In this document: piece after piece, positions 1 to 7,673 of the stretch
Numbering within the stretch: the first letter of the stretch is position 1
Layout: the number at the start of each line of letters is the position of its first letter
Notes under the pieces: generated by a model
Databases searched by the model: none
What the model saw: the letters and a program-made list of their open reading frames with translations, nothing else
What the model was told of the DNA's origin: nothing
Program-made: the position numbers and the translations under genes
From: JBDTDV01 sp039922875
GTDB taxonomy: Bacteria > Actinomycetota > Actinomycetes > Actinomycetales > Microbacteriaceae
Assembly: GCA_039922875.1 (NCBI GenBank)
Contig: JBDTDV010000024.1
Location: forward strand, 48,287 to 112,286
Direction of reading: 5' to 3'
DNA: 64,000 nucleotides

Positions 1-73
1 GCGGAACGTCTGCTGTGAGCAGATGCCCGGCGCAGCTACTACTTTACGCGACGTGGCCAAAAATTTCGCCCCG

Positions 74-451
74 CTACCCGCGGCGGGTCCGCCCGGTTCG
101 CCGATAGCCACTGTTGCGGTCGGTTGGAACTTTGATCAGGATGCCGGCCGCAAGGCAGATCAGCGCGCCACCCAGTTGCATCAACCGCCAGGGAACATCC
201 TCGATCCCGGTGATCGGCCAGACCGGATTCCACACCACCGCCACCGGGAGCAGCCCGAGATACCACCAATACTGCTTGCCTTGACCGGCGAACACGCACA
301 TTATCAGCGCCAGGATGCTGACCACGAACCGGACGCCGATGAACCATGAATTGTCGATCAGGGCGAGGCCGGCCAGCAATACGACTGCCGCGAGAAGCCC
401 GGGGACAAGCGCGGTTCGGGTGAAAGCGGGCTCTGCAGGGGTGCGCGACAT
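74..451 (-). CDS. Small four-helix membrane protein, unknown function
   Basis: The 125-residue product has four hydrophobic segments at about residues 14-32, 36-55, 59-78 and 88-106. These are separated by very short loops, and the C-terminus is a basic, Arg-rich tail, so it is an integral membrane protein with little soluble mass. I recognise no catalytic motif. It resembles the small uncharacterised membrane proteins common in Actinobacteria. A TAGACT box lies 9 nt upstream of the ATG. It stands alone, with its 3' end near the window edge, so its operon context is unknown. Confidence 0.6.
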   Translation of the reverse strand: MSRTPAEPAFTRTALVPGLLAAVVLLAGLALIDNSWFIGVRFVVSILALIMCVFAGQGKQYWWYLGLLPVAVVWNPVWPITGIEDVPWRLMQLGGALICLAAGILIKVPTDRNSGYRRTGRTRRG

Positions 452-506
452 GATGCCCCGAGTCTAAACGGACACCGGGTGAGGCTGCGACCGTCGCGAC
501 GTACGG

Positions 507-932
507 TCAGCAGTAGCCCTTGCGCAGCAGGAATGCGCAGGGGGCGTCAGTCTCCTCGAGCCGAACCGTCACGACCGCTTGGACCGCCAGCGCATCGAAC
601 ATCTCCTGGCTGAGGGTGGTCATTCCGATTCGACGCAGCTCGGCATCGCACGCTATTCCATTGACGGCGAAGGCGATATCCGTCGAGGCCTCGTCCGGCT
701 CATCTTCAAGCCAGGAGTAGATCGGCGAAGGATCGTCGACGGCCAAGGGAAAGACGCTGAGGATCGCCTCGACGGCGGACTCAATGGTGACATCGGTAAG
801 GGCGAGCGTTTCATGGGGAACTCGGGCTTCGGGATAGCCGCTACTGACCAGGGCAATCAGATCTCCTGGCACCGTCGAATCGACAGCGCGAAGCAAACCT
901 CCGGTCAAAATGGGGCTGAGATTCTTGAGCAA
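507..932 (-). CDS. RbsD/FucU family sugar mutarotase
   Basis: RbsD/FucU proteins interconvert anomers of ribose or fucose in the cytoplasm before phosphorylation. The 141-residue length is normal for the family. The N-terminus (LKNLSPILTGGLLRAVDS) matches the family signature around the catalytic His/Asp region, but the usual His of 'HP' is replaced by 'SP' here. The C-terminus ends with a conserved aromatic-Gly region (RKGYC). The start is TTG at 930-932, preceded by a GGAAGAAG Shine-Dalgarno-like stretch. It is not in an obvious sugar operon, but the deoC/ROK locus lies 1 kb away. Assignment to ribose or fucose is not possible from sequence alone. Confidence 0.75.
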   Translation of the reverse strand: MLKNLSPILTGGLLRAVDSTVPGDLIALVSSGYPEARVPHETLALTDVTIESAVEAILSVFPLAVDDPSPIYSWLEDEPDEASTDIAFAVNGIACDAELRRIGMTTLSQEMFDALAVQAVVTVRLEETDAPCAFLLRKGYC

Positions 933-1110
933 GATCGGTCTTCTTCCGCAGAGACGTGAACATCATTCGCTAACCCCTGCCGGGAGTATAGACCTGTCTG
1001 TCCGCAACTGGGATGCCCCCCATTGGGTGACATACTCGCTATTCTGGTCGCGCGCCGAGCGGGGTGCTCGACGGTGGCGGTACCGCCGGAAAAATCCGCA
1101 GCGGGCGGGC

Positions 1111-1767
1111 TCAGGTCCTGTCCCACGGTAGAGTGCCAGGCGGCGTATCCCGCATACTCTGCGGCGGCCTCTGACTCTGTGCCGGCCTCTGACTCTGTGC
1201 CGGCCTCTGATCGGTGATGGCAGAGAACGCGCGAGTGGTCGGCGGCTTGCTTTCCACGGATTCCAGACCCGGGATGAGTTCGGCGAGCCAGGCCTGGTAG
1301 CCGCTCTCGTTGAGGGTGACCCCGTCCTGCGAGTAGGCGGGATTGAGGTGATCCCCCTCGGCAAGACTCGGCCACAAATCAAGGTACTGGGCCTTTACCG
1401 TCGGTGCGAACTGCCGAACATGCCGGTTGATGTCATCGATTCGGGCCGCGAACTCCGCCTCCCGCGGCGGGATCGACTGAACGAGGATCCGAGCATCGGG
1501 CAGGTCACGGCGGAGGGTCCAGAGGATCATCTCGATATTGCGTACCACGTGCTCGACCGACTGGCGCCAGACCAGATCGTTGGTTCCGATCAAGAGCGCG
1601 ACGGTCGCCGGACCCGCAGCAACGACCTCCGGCAACCGCGCAGCCAGGTTGTCCGTCGTGTCGCCGGCCACCCCGAAATTACTCGTGGAACGTTCCGGGA
1701 ACCAATCGTGCCACGCACCATCGGCAGTAAGGCTGTCACCGACGAATGCAACAACCGACTCTGACAT
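1111..1767 (-). CDS. SGNH/GDSL-type hydrolase, catalytic His replaced
   Basis: This is a 218-residue SGNH-fold esterase/lysophospholipase-like protein without a signal peptide. Block I GDSL is at residues 10-13, the oxyanion Gly block (FGVAGDTTDN) at 31-40 and the Asn block GTND at 61-64. Block V reads D148-G-V-T151, where the family has DxxH, so the catalytic His is Thr. After residue 175 comes a low-complexity tail made of SQRPAQ-type repeats, encoded by an 18-bp tandem repeat. Start: ATG at 1767, 6 nt after a TAGTCT -10 box (leaderless). It may be inactive or use a non-canonical residue. Confidence 0.75.
   Translation of the reverse strand: MSESVVAFVGDSLTADGAWHDWFPERSTSNFGVAGDTTDNLAARLPEVVAAGPATVALLIGTNDLVWRQSVEHVVRNIEMILWTLRRDLPDARILVQSIPPREAEFAARIDDINRHVRQFAPTVKAQYLDLWPSLAEGDHLNPAYSQDGVTLNESGYQAWLAELIPGLESVESKPPTTRAFSAITDQRPAQSQRPAQSQRPPQSMRDTPPGTLPWDRT
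1166..1210. repeat. 18-bp tandem repeat inside SGNH hydrolase tail
   Basis: Two exact copies of an 18-bp unit (GGCCTCTGACTCTGTGCC, 1166-1183 and 1184-1201) are followed by a partial third copy. The length is a multiple of three, so copy-number change would keep the reading frame. On the minus strand it encodes six-residue Gln/Ser/Arg/Pro repeats at the protein C-terminus. Confidence 0.85.
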
Positions 1768-1773
1768 ATTTCC

Positions 1774-1779
1774 AGACTA
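1774..1779 (-). promoter_or_regulatory. -10 box of the SGNH hydrolase gene (leaderless)
   Basis: TAGTCT is followed by six bases and then the ATG at 1767, so transcription would begin at or next to the start codon. No Shine-Dalgarno is possible in this arrangement. Confidence 0.55.
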
Positions 1780-1820
1780 GGTACCTGAAGCGTTCCACGC
1801 CAGCAAACCGGGGCAGGTTC

Positions 1821-2681
1821 TCACAGCATCCCCCGCGGATGCCACACCGTCTTGATCTCGGTAAAGGCGGTGATTCGCGACAGTGCCGGCGCGCCGGCAT
1901 CCGGGCCATTCTCCGGCGGCAGCACGCGTTTGAGGGTTTCGGCTGCTGCGATCTGCAGATCGATCCAGTCCAACGCTCCGGCGCCCAGCAGGTCGAGCGC
2001 GTTCACATCGGCGTGGCTGGCGAGCCAGGGCGAAATCTCGGCTGGGGAACCGGTGAGGATGTTCACCACACCACCCGGAACGTCACTGGTTGCCAAAACC
2101 TCGCCGAGGCTGATCGCCGAAAGCGGTCGGGTTTCACTGGCGACCACCACCACCGTATTGCCGCTGACCAAGACCGGAGCGACGGCACTGACCAGACCCA
2201 GTAGCGACGAGTCCTGTGGAGCGATGACCGCAACCACCCCGGTGGGCTCGGGAACCGACAGGTTGAAGTATGGGCCGGAGACAGCGTTGCCGTTTCCGAC
2301 AACCTGGGCATATTTGTCCGCCCACCCCGCGTACCAGATCCATCGGTCAATGGCGCTGTCGACCTGCGCCTCGGCAGCGTCGGCCGACGCGCCTTCGCAG
2401 CGCACGATCTCGTCGATGAACTGGGCGCGTCTGCCCTCCAGCAATTCGGCGATCCGGTACAGAACCTGGCCGCGGTTGTATGCGGTGGCCCCGGACCAGC
2501 CGGTGACCGCGGCACGAGCGGCGACAACAGCATCGCGGGCATCCTTGCGGGATGCCTTGGCAGCGTTGGCGAGAAAGCGCCCCCCGGCATCCAGAACCGG
2601 GTAGGTTCGGCCGGACTCACTGCGCGGGAACTTTCCGCCGAGGTACAGCTTGTAAGTCTTGGGCACGGCCAGGCGACTCAT
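1821..2681 (-). CDS. Truncated aldehyde dehydrogenase-like protein (ALDH16 C-terminal-domain type)
   Basis: The 286-residue protein has the ALDH N-terminal/NAD-binding half: the 'WYAGWADKY' helix, the 'PTGVVAVIAP' segment and 'SGNTVVVVASE'. It then jumps to the typical ALDH C-terminal strand (ITAFTEIKTVWHP). The central catalytic part is missing: there is no LELGG glutamate and no catalytic cysteine. This architecture matches the second, non-catalytic domain of ALDH16 proteins. The start ATG at 2681 overlaps the stop of the upstream full-length ALDH by four bases (ATGA), implying translational coupling and probable complex formation. A longer upstream reading frame exists but runs into the other gene. 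Confidence 0.8.
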   Translation of the reverse strand: MSRLAVPKTYKLYLGGKFPRSESGRTYPVLDAGGRFLANAAKASRKDARDAVVAARAAVTGWSGATAYNRGQVLYRIAELLEGRRAQFIDEIVRCEGASADAAEAQVDSAIDRWIWYAGWADKYAQVVGNGNAVSGPYFNLSVPEPTGVVAVIAPQDSSLLGLVSAVAPVLVSGNTVVVVASETRPLSAISLGEVLATSDVPGGVVNILTGSPAEISPWLASHADVNALDLLGAGALDWIDLQIAAAETLKRVLPPENGPDAGAPALSRITAFTEIKTVWHPRGML

Positions 2682-4207
2682 CTCTTCTTCCCTTTCTTCG
2701 ACCGCTGGGCTTGGTCTGGCCGCTGGGCTTGCCTTGATTCCTGAGCTCGCTTCGGTTCCTGGGCTTGTGGGATGGCCGGCGCGAGATAGGCGGCGAGGCC
2801 CTGCCGACCGCCTTCGCGACCGTAGCCCGATTCCTTGAAGCCGCCGAAGGGGGAAGCCGGGTCGAATTTGTTGAAGGTGTTTGCCCAGATCACCCCGGCG
2901 CGCAGCTTGTTCGCCACCGCCAGGATTCGACTGCCCTTGTCCGTCCAAATGCCCGCAGACAGCCCATACGGGGTGTTGTTCGCCTTGGCAACCGCCTCTG
3001 TCGGAGTCCGGAAAGTCAGCACCGACAGCACCGGGCCGAAGATCTCCTCCCTGGCAATCCGATGGCTCGTCGACACATTGGTGAAGATTGTCGGCGCGAA
3101 CCAGAAGCCACGCTCTGGCAGCACACAGGGCGGGCTCCATCGTTGTGCCCCCTCCTCCTCGCCAACCCGGGAGAGCTGGGTGATCCGTTCCAGTTGTTCA
3201 GCCGAGTTGATCGCACCGATATCGGTGTTCTTGTCCAGCGGGTCGCCGACCCGCAGGGTGGCCAGCCGGCCCTTCAGCCGGTCGATCACCTCGTCGTGGA
3301 TGTTCTCCTGGACCAGAAGCCGCGAACCCGCACAGCAGACGTGTCCCTGATTGAAGAAGATGCCGTTCACGATGCCTTCGACCGCCTGGTCGATCGGTGC
3401 GTCGTCAAATACGATGTTGGCCGCCTTGCCGCCGAGTTCCAGGGTGACCTTCTTGTCGGTTCCGGCCACGGATCTCGCGATCTGACGACCTACCGCCGTC
3501 GAACCGGTGAAGGCGACCTTGTTTACATCGGGGTGGTTCACCAACAATCGGCCGGTCTCCCCCGCCCCGGTGATGATGTTCACCACTCCGGGTGGCAGGT
3601 CAGCCTGCTGCAGGATCTCCGCAAAGATCAGCGCGGTCAGCGGCGTGGTCTCGGCCGGCTTCAGCACGACGGTGTTACCGGCGGCGAGAGCCGGGGCAAT
3701 CTTCCAGGAGAGCATCAACAGCGGAAAGTTCCACGGGATCACCTGTGCAGCAACACCAAGTGCCCTCGGATTCGGGCCGAGCCCGGCATGGTCGAGCTTG
3801 TCGGCCCAACCCGCGTAGTAGAAGAACCAGGCGGCAACCAGTGGCACGTCGACATCCCGGCTTTCCCTGATCGGTTTGCCGTTGTCAAGGCTCTCCGCGA
3901 CCGCGAGCTCGCGGGTGCGCTCTTGAACCAGCCTCGCGATCCGGAACAGGTATTTGCCCCGATCGGCTCCGGACATTCGCGACCAGGTGGTGTCGTAGGC
4001 GTGCCGGGCGGCGGCAACCGCGGCATCCACGTCCCCCGACGAGGCGCTGGCGATCGTGGCAATCCGCTCCTCGTTAGCCGGAGAGATGGTCTGGAAACTG
4101 TCGCCATTGCCCTGGACGAACTCTCCGCCGATGAACAGACCGTATTCGTCGCGCAGATTCAGGATCGCGCGGGATTCCGGCGCGGGGGCATAGTCAAGAA
4201 AGGTCAT
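2678..4207 (-). CDS. Aldehyde dehydrogenase, catalytic partner
   Basis: This is a full-length 509-residue NAD(P)-dependent aldehyde dehydrogenase, oxidising an aldehyde to the acid in the cytoplasm. Visible motifs are VIPWNFP, the cofactor-loop FTGSTAVGR, the general-base motif LELGGKAAN and the catalytic NQGHVCCAGSR (Cys near residue 290), followed by EEIFGPVL. The C-terminus carries an extra Lys/Arg/Gln-rich repeat tail (AQESRQAQRPDQAQRSKKGK). It sits 8 bp downstream of deoC, whose cleavage product is acetaldehyde, which would be a natural substrate. It overlaps the truncated ALDH gene. AGGAC precedes the ATG. Together the two genes look like a split ALDH16. Confidence 0.9.
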   Translation of the reverse strand: MTFLDYAPAPESRAILNLRDEYGLFIGGEFVQGNGDSFQTISPANEERIATIASASSGDVDAAVAAARHAYDTTWSRMSGADRGKYLFRIARLVQERTRELAVAESLDNGKPIRESRDVDVPLVAAWFFYYAGWADKLDHAGLGPNPRALGVAAQVIPWNFPLLMLSWKIAPALAAGNTVVLKPAETTPLTALIFAEILQQADLPPGVVNIITGAGETGRLLVNHPDVNKVAFTGSTAVGRQIARSVAGTDKKVTLELGGKAANIVFDDAPIDQAVEGIVNGIFFNQGHVCCAGSRLLVQENIHDEVIDRLKGRLATLRVGDPLDKNTDIGAINSAEQLERITQLSRVGEEEGAQRWSPPCVLPERGFWFAPTIFTNVSTSHRIAREEIFGPVLSVLTFRTPTEAVAKANNTPYGLSAGIWTDKGSRILAVANKLRAGVIWANTFNKFDPASPFGGFKESGYGREGGRQGLAAYLAPAIPQAQEPKRAQESRQAQRPDQAQRSKKGKKR

Positions 4208-4215
4208 TGTGTGTC

Positions 4216-5223
4216 CTAATCAATCGTCACGTAGTCGGGACCGGAGTAGTGACCGGTAGTCAGTTTCTGCCGCTGCAGCAGCACGTCGTTCAACAGGCTC
4301 GATGCACCAAACCGGAACAGGCGCGGGTCAAGCCATTCCTCGCCGACAGTCTCCGCCACAGTGACCAGGTATTTGATGGCATCCTTTGAACTGCGGATGC
4401 CGCCGGCCGGCTTGACACCGACCTTTTCCCCGGTCAGCCGGTGCCAGTCCCGCACCACCTGAAGCATCAGCAGCGTGACCGGAAGGGTAGCCGCTGGCGA
4501 GATCTTGCCGGTGGAGGTCTTGATGAAATCCGCCCCGGCCAGGATCGCCAGCCAGGACGCGCGTCGCACGTTGTCGTAGGTGCTCAATTCACCGGTTTCC
4601 AGGATCACCTTGAGATGAGCGGTGCTGCCGTCCTGTCGACGGCAGGCCTCCTTGATCGCGACGATCTCATCGAAGACCTGACCGTAGCGGCCGCAGAGGA
4701 ACGCGCCACGGTCGATGACCATGTCGATCTCGTCTGCGCCGGCGAGGACGGCGGCTGCGGTGTCGGCAAGCTTGATCGGAAGGGATGCCCGCCCGCTCGG
4801 GAACGCGGTCGCAACCGAGGCGACGTTGATCCCGGGGCTGGTCCTGGTGGTGTGCGCGGCGCCGAGCGCTTCAACGGCGTAGCCGACCATGTCGCCGTAC
4901 ACGCACAATGCCGCTACTGGCGGCGTAGAGAGGTCGCCGCTGTCCGGGGTGATGGCCTTCGCGGCGAGAGAGCGCACCTTGCCCGGGGTGTCTGCACCTT
5001 CGAGAGTGGTCAAATCGATCAGTCCGATGATCCGGTCGAGCGCCCATTTCTTGCTCGAGGTCTTGATCGAGCGGGTGCCGAGGGCGGCCGCGCGCTGTTC
5101 GAGTCCGACGGCATCGACGCCGGGGATGCCATCGAGATAGCGTCGCAGGCTGGTATCGGTCAGTTCACCGCCGATGAGGGTGATCGCCCTCTCGGACCGG
5201 GCCAATTCCACGTCGTGAATCAT
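4216..5223 (-). CDS. deoC: Deoxyribose-phosphate aldolase
   Basis: DeoC splits 2-deoxyribose 5-phosphate into glyceraldehyde 3-phosphate and acetaldehyde through a Schiff-base lysine. The core motif GADFIKTSTGK contains the catalytic Lys, and GVKPAGGIRS contains the second active-site Lys. At 335 residues it is the longer actinobacterial form, with an N-terminal extension of about 70 residues compared with the E. coli enzyme. It has a good Shine-Dalgarno (AGGAGA) and lies 8 bp after the regulator gene. The operon is regulator-deoC-ALDH-ALDH-like, so acetaldehyde from DeoC can be passed to the dehydrogenase. Confidence 0.95.
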   Translation of the reverse strand: MIHDVELARSERAITLIGGELTDTSLRRYLDGIPGVDAVGLEQRAAALGTRSIKTSSKKWALDRIIGLIDLTTLEGADTPGKVRSLAAKAITPDSGDLSTPPVAALCVYGDMVGYAVEALGAAHTTRTSPGINVASVATAFPSGRASLPIKLADTAAAVLAGADEIDMVIDRGAFLCGRYGQVFDEIVAIKEACRRQDGSTAHLKVILETGELSTYDNVRRASWLAILAGADFIKTSTGKISPAATLPVTLLMLQVVRDWHRLTGEKVGVKPAGGIRSSKDAIKYLVTVAETVGEEWLDPRLFRFGASSLLNDVLLQRQKLTTGHYSGPDYVTID

Positions 5224-5231
5224 GGCTTCTC

Positions 5232-6218
5232 CTACTGTTGATGAGGCTGGCTGGGGCTGGGGTCGAGTTCGGCCAGCAAGGTGAGTGCCGTGGCCTCATC
5301 GGTGACCAAGACGGTACACAGGCCGTTCGTCACCACCGCGCGGGCGATCTCGTGTTTTGGGCGGCCCGCGATCACCGCGATCCCGGTCGCTGCTCGACGC
5401 AGCTGATCCAGGCTGAGACCGAGCGTGCGTTGGTCAAGCTCGGAGTCGACGATTTCACCCGCAGCGTTGATGTAACGGCCGACGACGTCACCGACCGCAC
5501 CCTTTCGCTTGAGCGCCTCGATGTCTGACGGCGTCAGGTAGCCGCTGTCGACGTGGGCAGAATCTTCCGTGACGACGCCGGCGCTGTAGAGGTAGACGGA
5601 TGCGGTGCGAGCGAAGTTCAGGACGCCCGCGACCGCGCGGTCCCGCTCAATGCTCCGCTTGGTCTCAACGCGTTCCAGGATCGCCGGCGATGGCAATAGC
5701 CTGACGGTTCCATTCGCCTTCCTGGCAATGGCGACCGCGGTGGACTCTGCCATTCCGGCGCGTTTGTTCAGGCTCACACCGCCGTTGATCTGCACGACGT
5801 CCACGTGCGGAGCCCAGCCGCTTGGCAGACGCTGCGCCACCTCGTGCAGGGTACGTCCCCAGCTGACCCCGAGCACCCGCGGCGCCGGACGCCGGCTGGC
5901 CAGGTAGTCGGCCGCAGCCTGAGCGCACCTGGCCTGAATCTCCTCATCGTCGCGGGCGTCGGCAACCGGGATCACAATGGCATCGGCGAGGCCGAACCGC
6001 TCCCGCAACGCCCGCTCAAGTTGAAGTTTTCTGGCCCGGGGGTGCACGATCTCGATCCGGATGAAGCCTCGCGCTTTCGCCTGCGCGAGGAGTCTGCCCA
6101 CCTTCCAGCGGGTCAGCCGCAGCAGAGTTCCAATTTCATCCTGAGTCTTGTCATCGTCGTAGTACAGTTCCGCCGCCCTGATCGCGAGCAGTTCGTCGCT
6201 GTCCGTCATGGTGCCCAT
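5232..6218 (-). CDS. SorC/DeoR-family sugar-binding transcriptional regulator
   Basis: It has an N-terminal helix-turn-helix (residues about 10-55, including 'YYDDDKTQDEIGTLL' and 'RWKVGRLLAQAK') followed by a SorC-type sugar-phosphate-binding domain with 'VLGVSWGRTLHEVA'. This class, including B. subtilis DeoR, usually represses until a phosphorylated sugar binds. It is the first gene of the operon with deoC and the ALDH pair. The start was set at ATG 6218 because a GGAGGG/GAAGGA purine stretch precedes it; ATG 6209 is an alternative. The longest frame would begin at 6281, inside the promoter region. A palindromic operator lies upstream at 6293-6314. Confidence 0.88.
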   Translation of the reverse strand: MGTMTDSDELLAIRAAELYYDDDKTQDEIGTLLRLTRWKVGRLLAQAKARGFIRIEIVHPRARKLQLERALRERFGLADAIVIPVADARDDEEIQARCAQAAADYLASRRPAPRVLGVSWGRTLHEVAQRLPSGWAPHVDVVQINGGVSLNKRAGMAESTAVAIARKANGTVRLLPSPAILERVETKRSIERDRAVAGVLNFARTASVYLYSAGVVTEDSAHVDSGYLTPSDIEALKRKGAVGDVVGRYINAAGEIVDSELDQRTLGLSLDQLRRAATGIAVIAGRPKHEIARAVVTNGLCTVLVTDEATALTLLAELDPSPSQPHQQ

Positions 6219-6252
6219 ATCCTTCAGGCTCCCTCCGCTTGGTCCGCGGCCA

Positions 6253-6281
6253 ACGCTACCCACCCTGCGGCTCCAATGCAA
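6253..6281 (-). promoter_or_regulatory. Promoter of the regulator-deoC-ALDH operon
   Basis: On the minus strand, TTGCAT (6276-6281) and TAGCGT (6253-6258) are separated by exactly 17 bp, matching a primary-sigma promoter. It would give a leader of about 30 nt before the Shine-Dalgarno and ATG at 6218. The palindrome at 6293-6314 lies just upstream of this -35 box. Confidence 0.55.
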
Positions 6282-6292
6282 CGCATGCGCGA

Positions 6293-6314
6293 ATGTTGCT
6301 CATAAGAGCAACAT
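6293..6314. promoter_or_regulatory. Palindromic operator between SorC-type regulator and ROK kinase
   Basis: A perfect inverted repeat with 9-bp arms ATGTTGCTC and GAGCAACAT is separated by ATAA. It lies between two divergent genes, upstream of the regulator promoter and about where the -35 box of the ROK kinase promoter should be (its -10 is at 6336-6341). It is not followed by a T-run, so it is not a terminator. The natural reading is the binding site of the adjacent regulator, controlling both directions. Confidence 0.7.
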
Positions 6315-6335
6315 GATCCGAGCACCGGTCGCCTC

Positions 6336-6341
6336 TAGGCT
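6336..6341 (+). promoter_or_regulatory. -10 box of the ROK kinase gene (leaderless)
   Basis: TAGGCT lies six bases before the ATG at 6348. The matching -35 position overlaps the right end of the palindrome at 6293-6314, so a bound repressor would block polymerase. Confidence 0.55.
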
Positions 6342-6347
6342 GGAGCG

Positions 6348-7361
6348 ATGAGCGAACGCGTAGCGTTGTCCGTCGACTTCGGCGGCACCAAGGTTGAGGC
6401 GGCACTGGTCGATTCACGCGGCGACGTACTCCCCGGAACGCGGCATCGCGCACCGACCGGGCGCAACGCCACGTCGGAGCGGCTGGAGGAAGCGGTGCGC
6501 AGCGTGATCGTGCAGGCGCTGGATGCCGCGCCAGAGGATCAAGCCATCATCGGGACCGGGATCGGTTGCGCGGGACCGATTGATCGCGACAACGGACTGG
6601 TCTCTCCGCTGAATGTGCCGGCCTGGCGCGGCTACCCCCTGCGCTCATTTATTTCGCAGGTCGTCGCCCGAGCGCTCGGCGATTTGCCGACGCACCTGGA
6701 GATGGATGGCACCGCCATTACGCTCGCGGAGCACTGGATCGGGGCGGCCCAGGGGGTGGACAACGTGATGGGCATGGTGATCTCAACGGGAATCGGCGGC
6801 GGACTGATCGTCGGCGGGCGCATCATCACCGGCCCAACCGGAAACGCCGGCCACATCGGTCATCTCGAGGTGGCCGGGATGAGCGGCGAAGACACCTTCG
6901 GCCATAACACCTCCCTGGAAGCCATCGCCTCCGGCCCGCACACGGTCGCCTGGGCCAGATCGCAGGGCTGGTCCGGTGCGACCGGCGAAGATCTCGCGGC
7001 CAGCTATGCAGCGGGAGATGCGATCGCCCGTCGCGCGATCGAGCGCACCGGTACGGCGGTCGGCTGGTCGATTGCCGGCGCCACCGCATTGCTGGATCTG
7101 GAGCTTGTGGCGATCGGCGGCGGATTCGCCCAGTCCACCCCTGACCTGTTCGAGGTGATCAAGCGCACCATCGCCAGCCACTACTTCGAGTTTGTGCGCA
7201 AGGTGCGCGTCGTGCCGTCTGGCTTGTCCGGGTCCGGACCGCTGATCGGAGCCGGCGCCTTGATCCACCGGGGTGAACTGTTCGCACCGAGCACCGCCCG
7301 GGATAGCTACCAGGTTCCGGTCGATCCACAGGATGATCTGAACTGCGAGCAGTGCCAATAG
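6348..7361 (+). CDS. ROK-family sugar kinase
   Basis: ROK proteins phosphorylate hexoses or amino sugars with ATP, or act as regulators. This 337-residue protein has no N-terminal HTH, so it is a kinase. It has the phosphate-1 motif SVDFGGTKVE near residue 8, the second ATP motif (STGIGGGLIVGG) and the GNAGHIGH motif containing a zinc-ligand-type His. The usual cysteine cluster (CxCGxxGCxE) is absent: the aligned segment reads DTFGHNTSLE, with all three Cys lost. It is divergent from the SorC-type regulator and probably shares its operator, which fits phosphorylation of a sugar feeding the deoC route. Confidence 0.85.
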   Translation: MSERVALSVDFGGTKVEAALVDSRGDVLPGTRHRAPTGRNATSERLEEAVRSVIVQALDAAPEDQAIIGTGIGCAGPIDRDNGLVSPLNVPAWRGYPLRSFISQVVARALGDLPTHLEMDGTAITLAEHWIGAAQGVDNVMGMVISTGIGGGLIVGGRIITGPTGNAGHIGHLEVAGMSGEDTFGHNTSLEAIASGPHTVAWARSQGWSGATGEDLAASYAAGDAIARRAIERTGTAVGWSIAGATALLDLELVAIGGGFAQSTPDLFEVIKRTIASHYFEFVRKVRVVPSGLSGSGPLIGAGALIHRGELFAPSTARDSYQVPVDPQDDLNCEQCQ

Positions 7362-7441
7362 CTCACAGCCTCGGGTCGGCGCAGCGATAGCATGAAGCTG
7401 GCACCCGTGCCGATACGGTGCGCCGGGAAAGGACAGAGTCA

Positions 7442-7672
7442 ATGGCTGAAGTTCGAATTCTGGATGTTCGTGAAGAGGTGCCGCAACGGCGCCACGAACT
7501 CATCTTCGAGAAATATGGTGAGCTGACCGGCGGCGAGAGCTACATCCTGGTGAACGATCACGACCCGAAGCCGCTCTACTACCAGTTCGACGCCGAGCAC
7601 AAGGGTGAATTCACCTGGGAGTACCTGGAGCAGGGTCCCACCGTCTGGCGCGTGCAAATCGGCAAGCCCTAG
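7442..7672 (+). CDS. DUF2249 domain protein
   Basis: This 76-residue soluble protein belongs to the DUF2249 family. Visible family features are LDVREEVPQRRH near the N-terminus and the C-terminal half 'PLYYQFDAEH..EFTWEYLEQGPTVWRVQIGK'. Members often accompany hemerythrin-like, nitrite/NO or redox proteins, but their function is unknown. The start at ATG 7442 has an upstream GGAAAGGA Shine-Dalgarno; a longer frame from 7418 lacks one. A membrane protein gene follows after one base, with a TTG start. Confidence 0.8.
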   Translation: MAEVRILDVREEVPQRRHELIFEKYGELTGGESYILVNDHDPKPLYYQFDAEHKGEFTWEYLEQGPTVWRVQIGKP

Positions 7673-7673
7673 C

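Noticed and set aside
910..1131. 73-codon plus-strand frame in the gap between fucU-type and SGNH genes
   Set aside because: Arg-rich low-quality translation, no ribosome binding site, and it overlaps the leader of the minus-strand gene.
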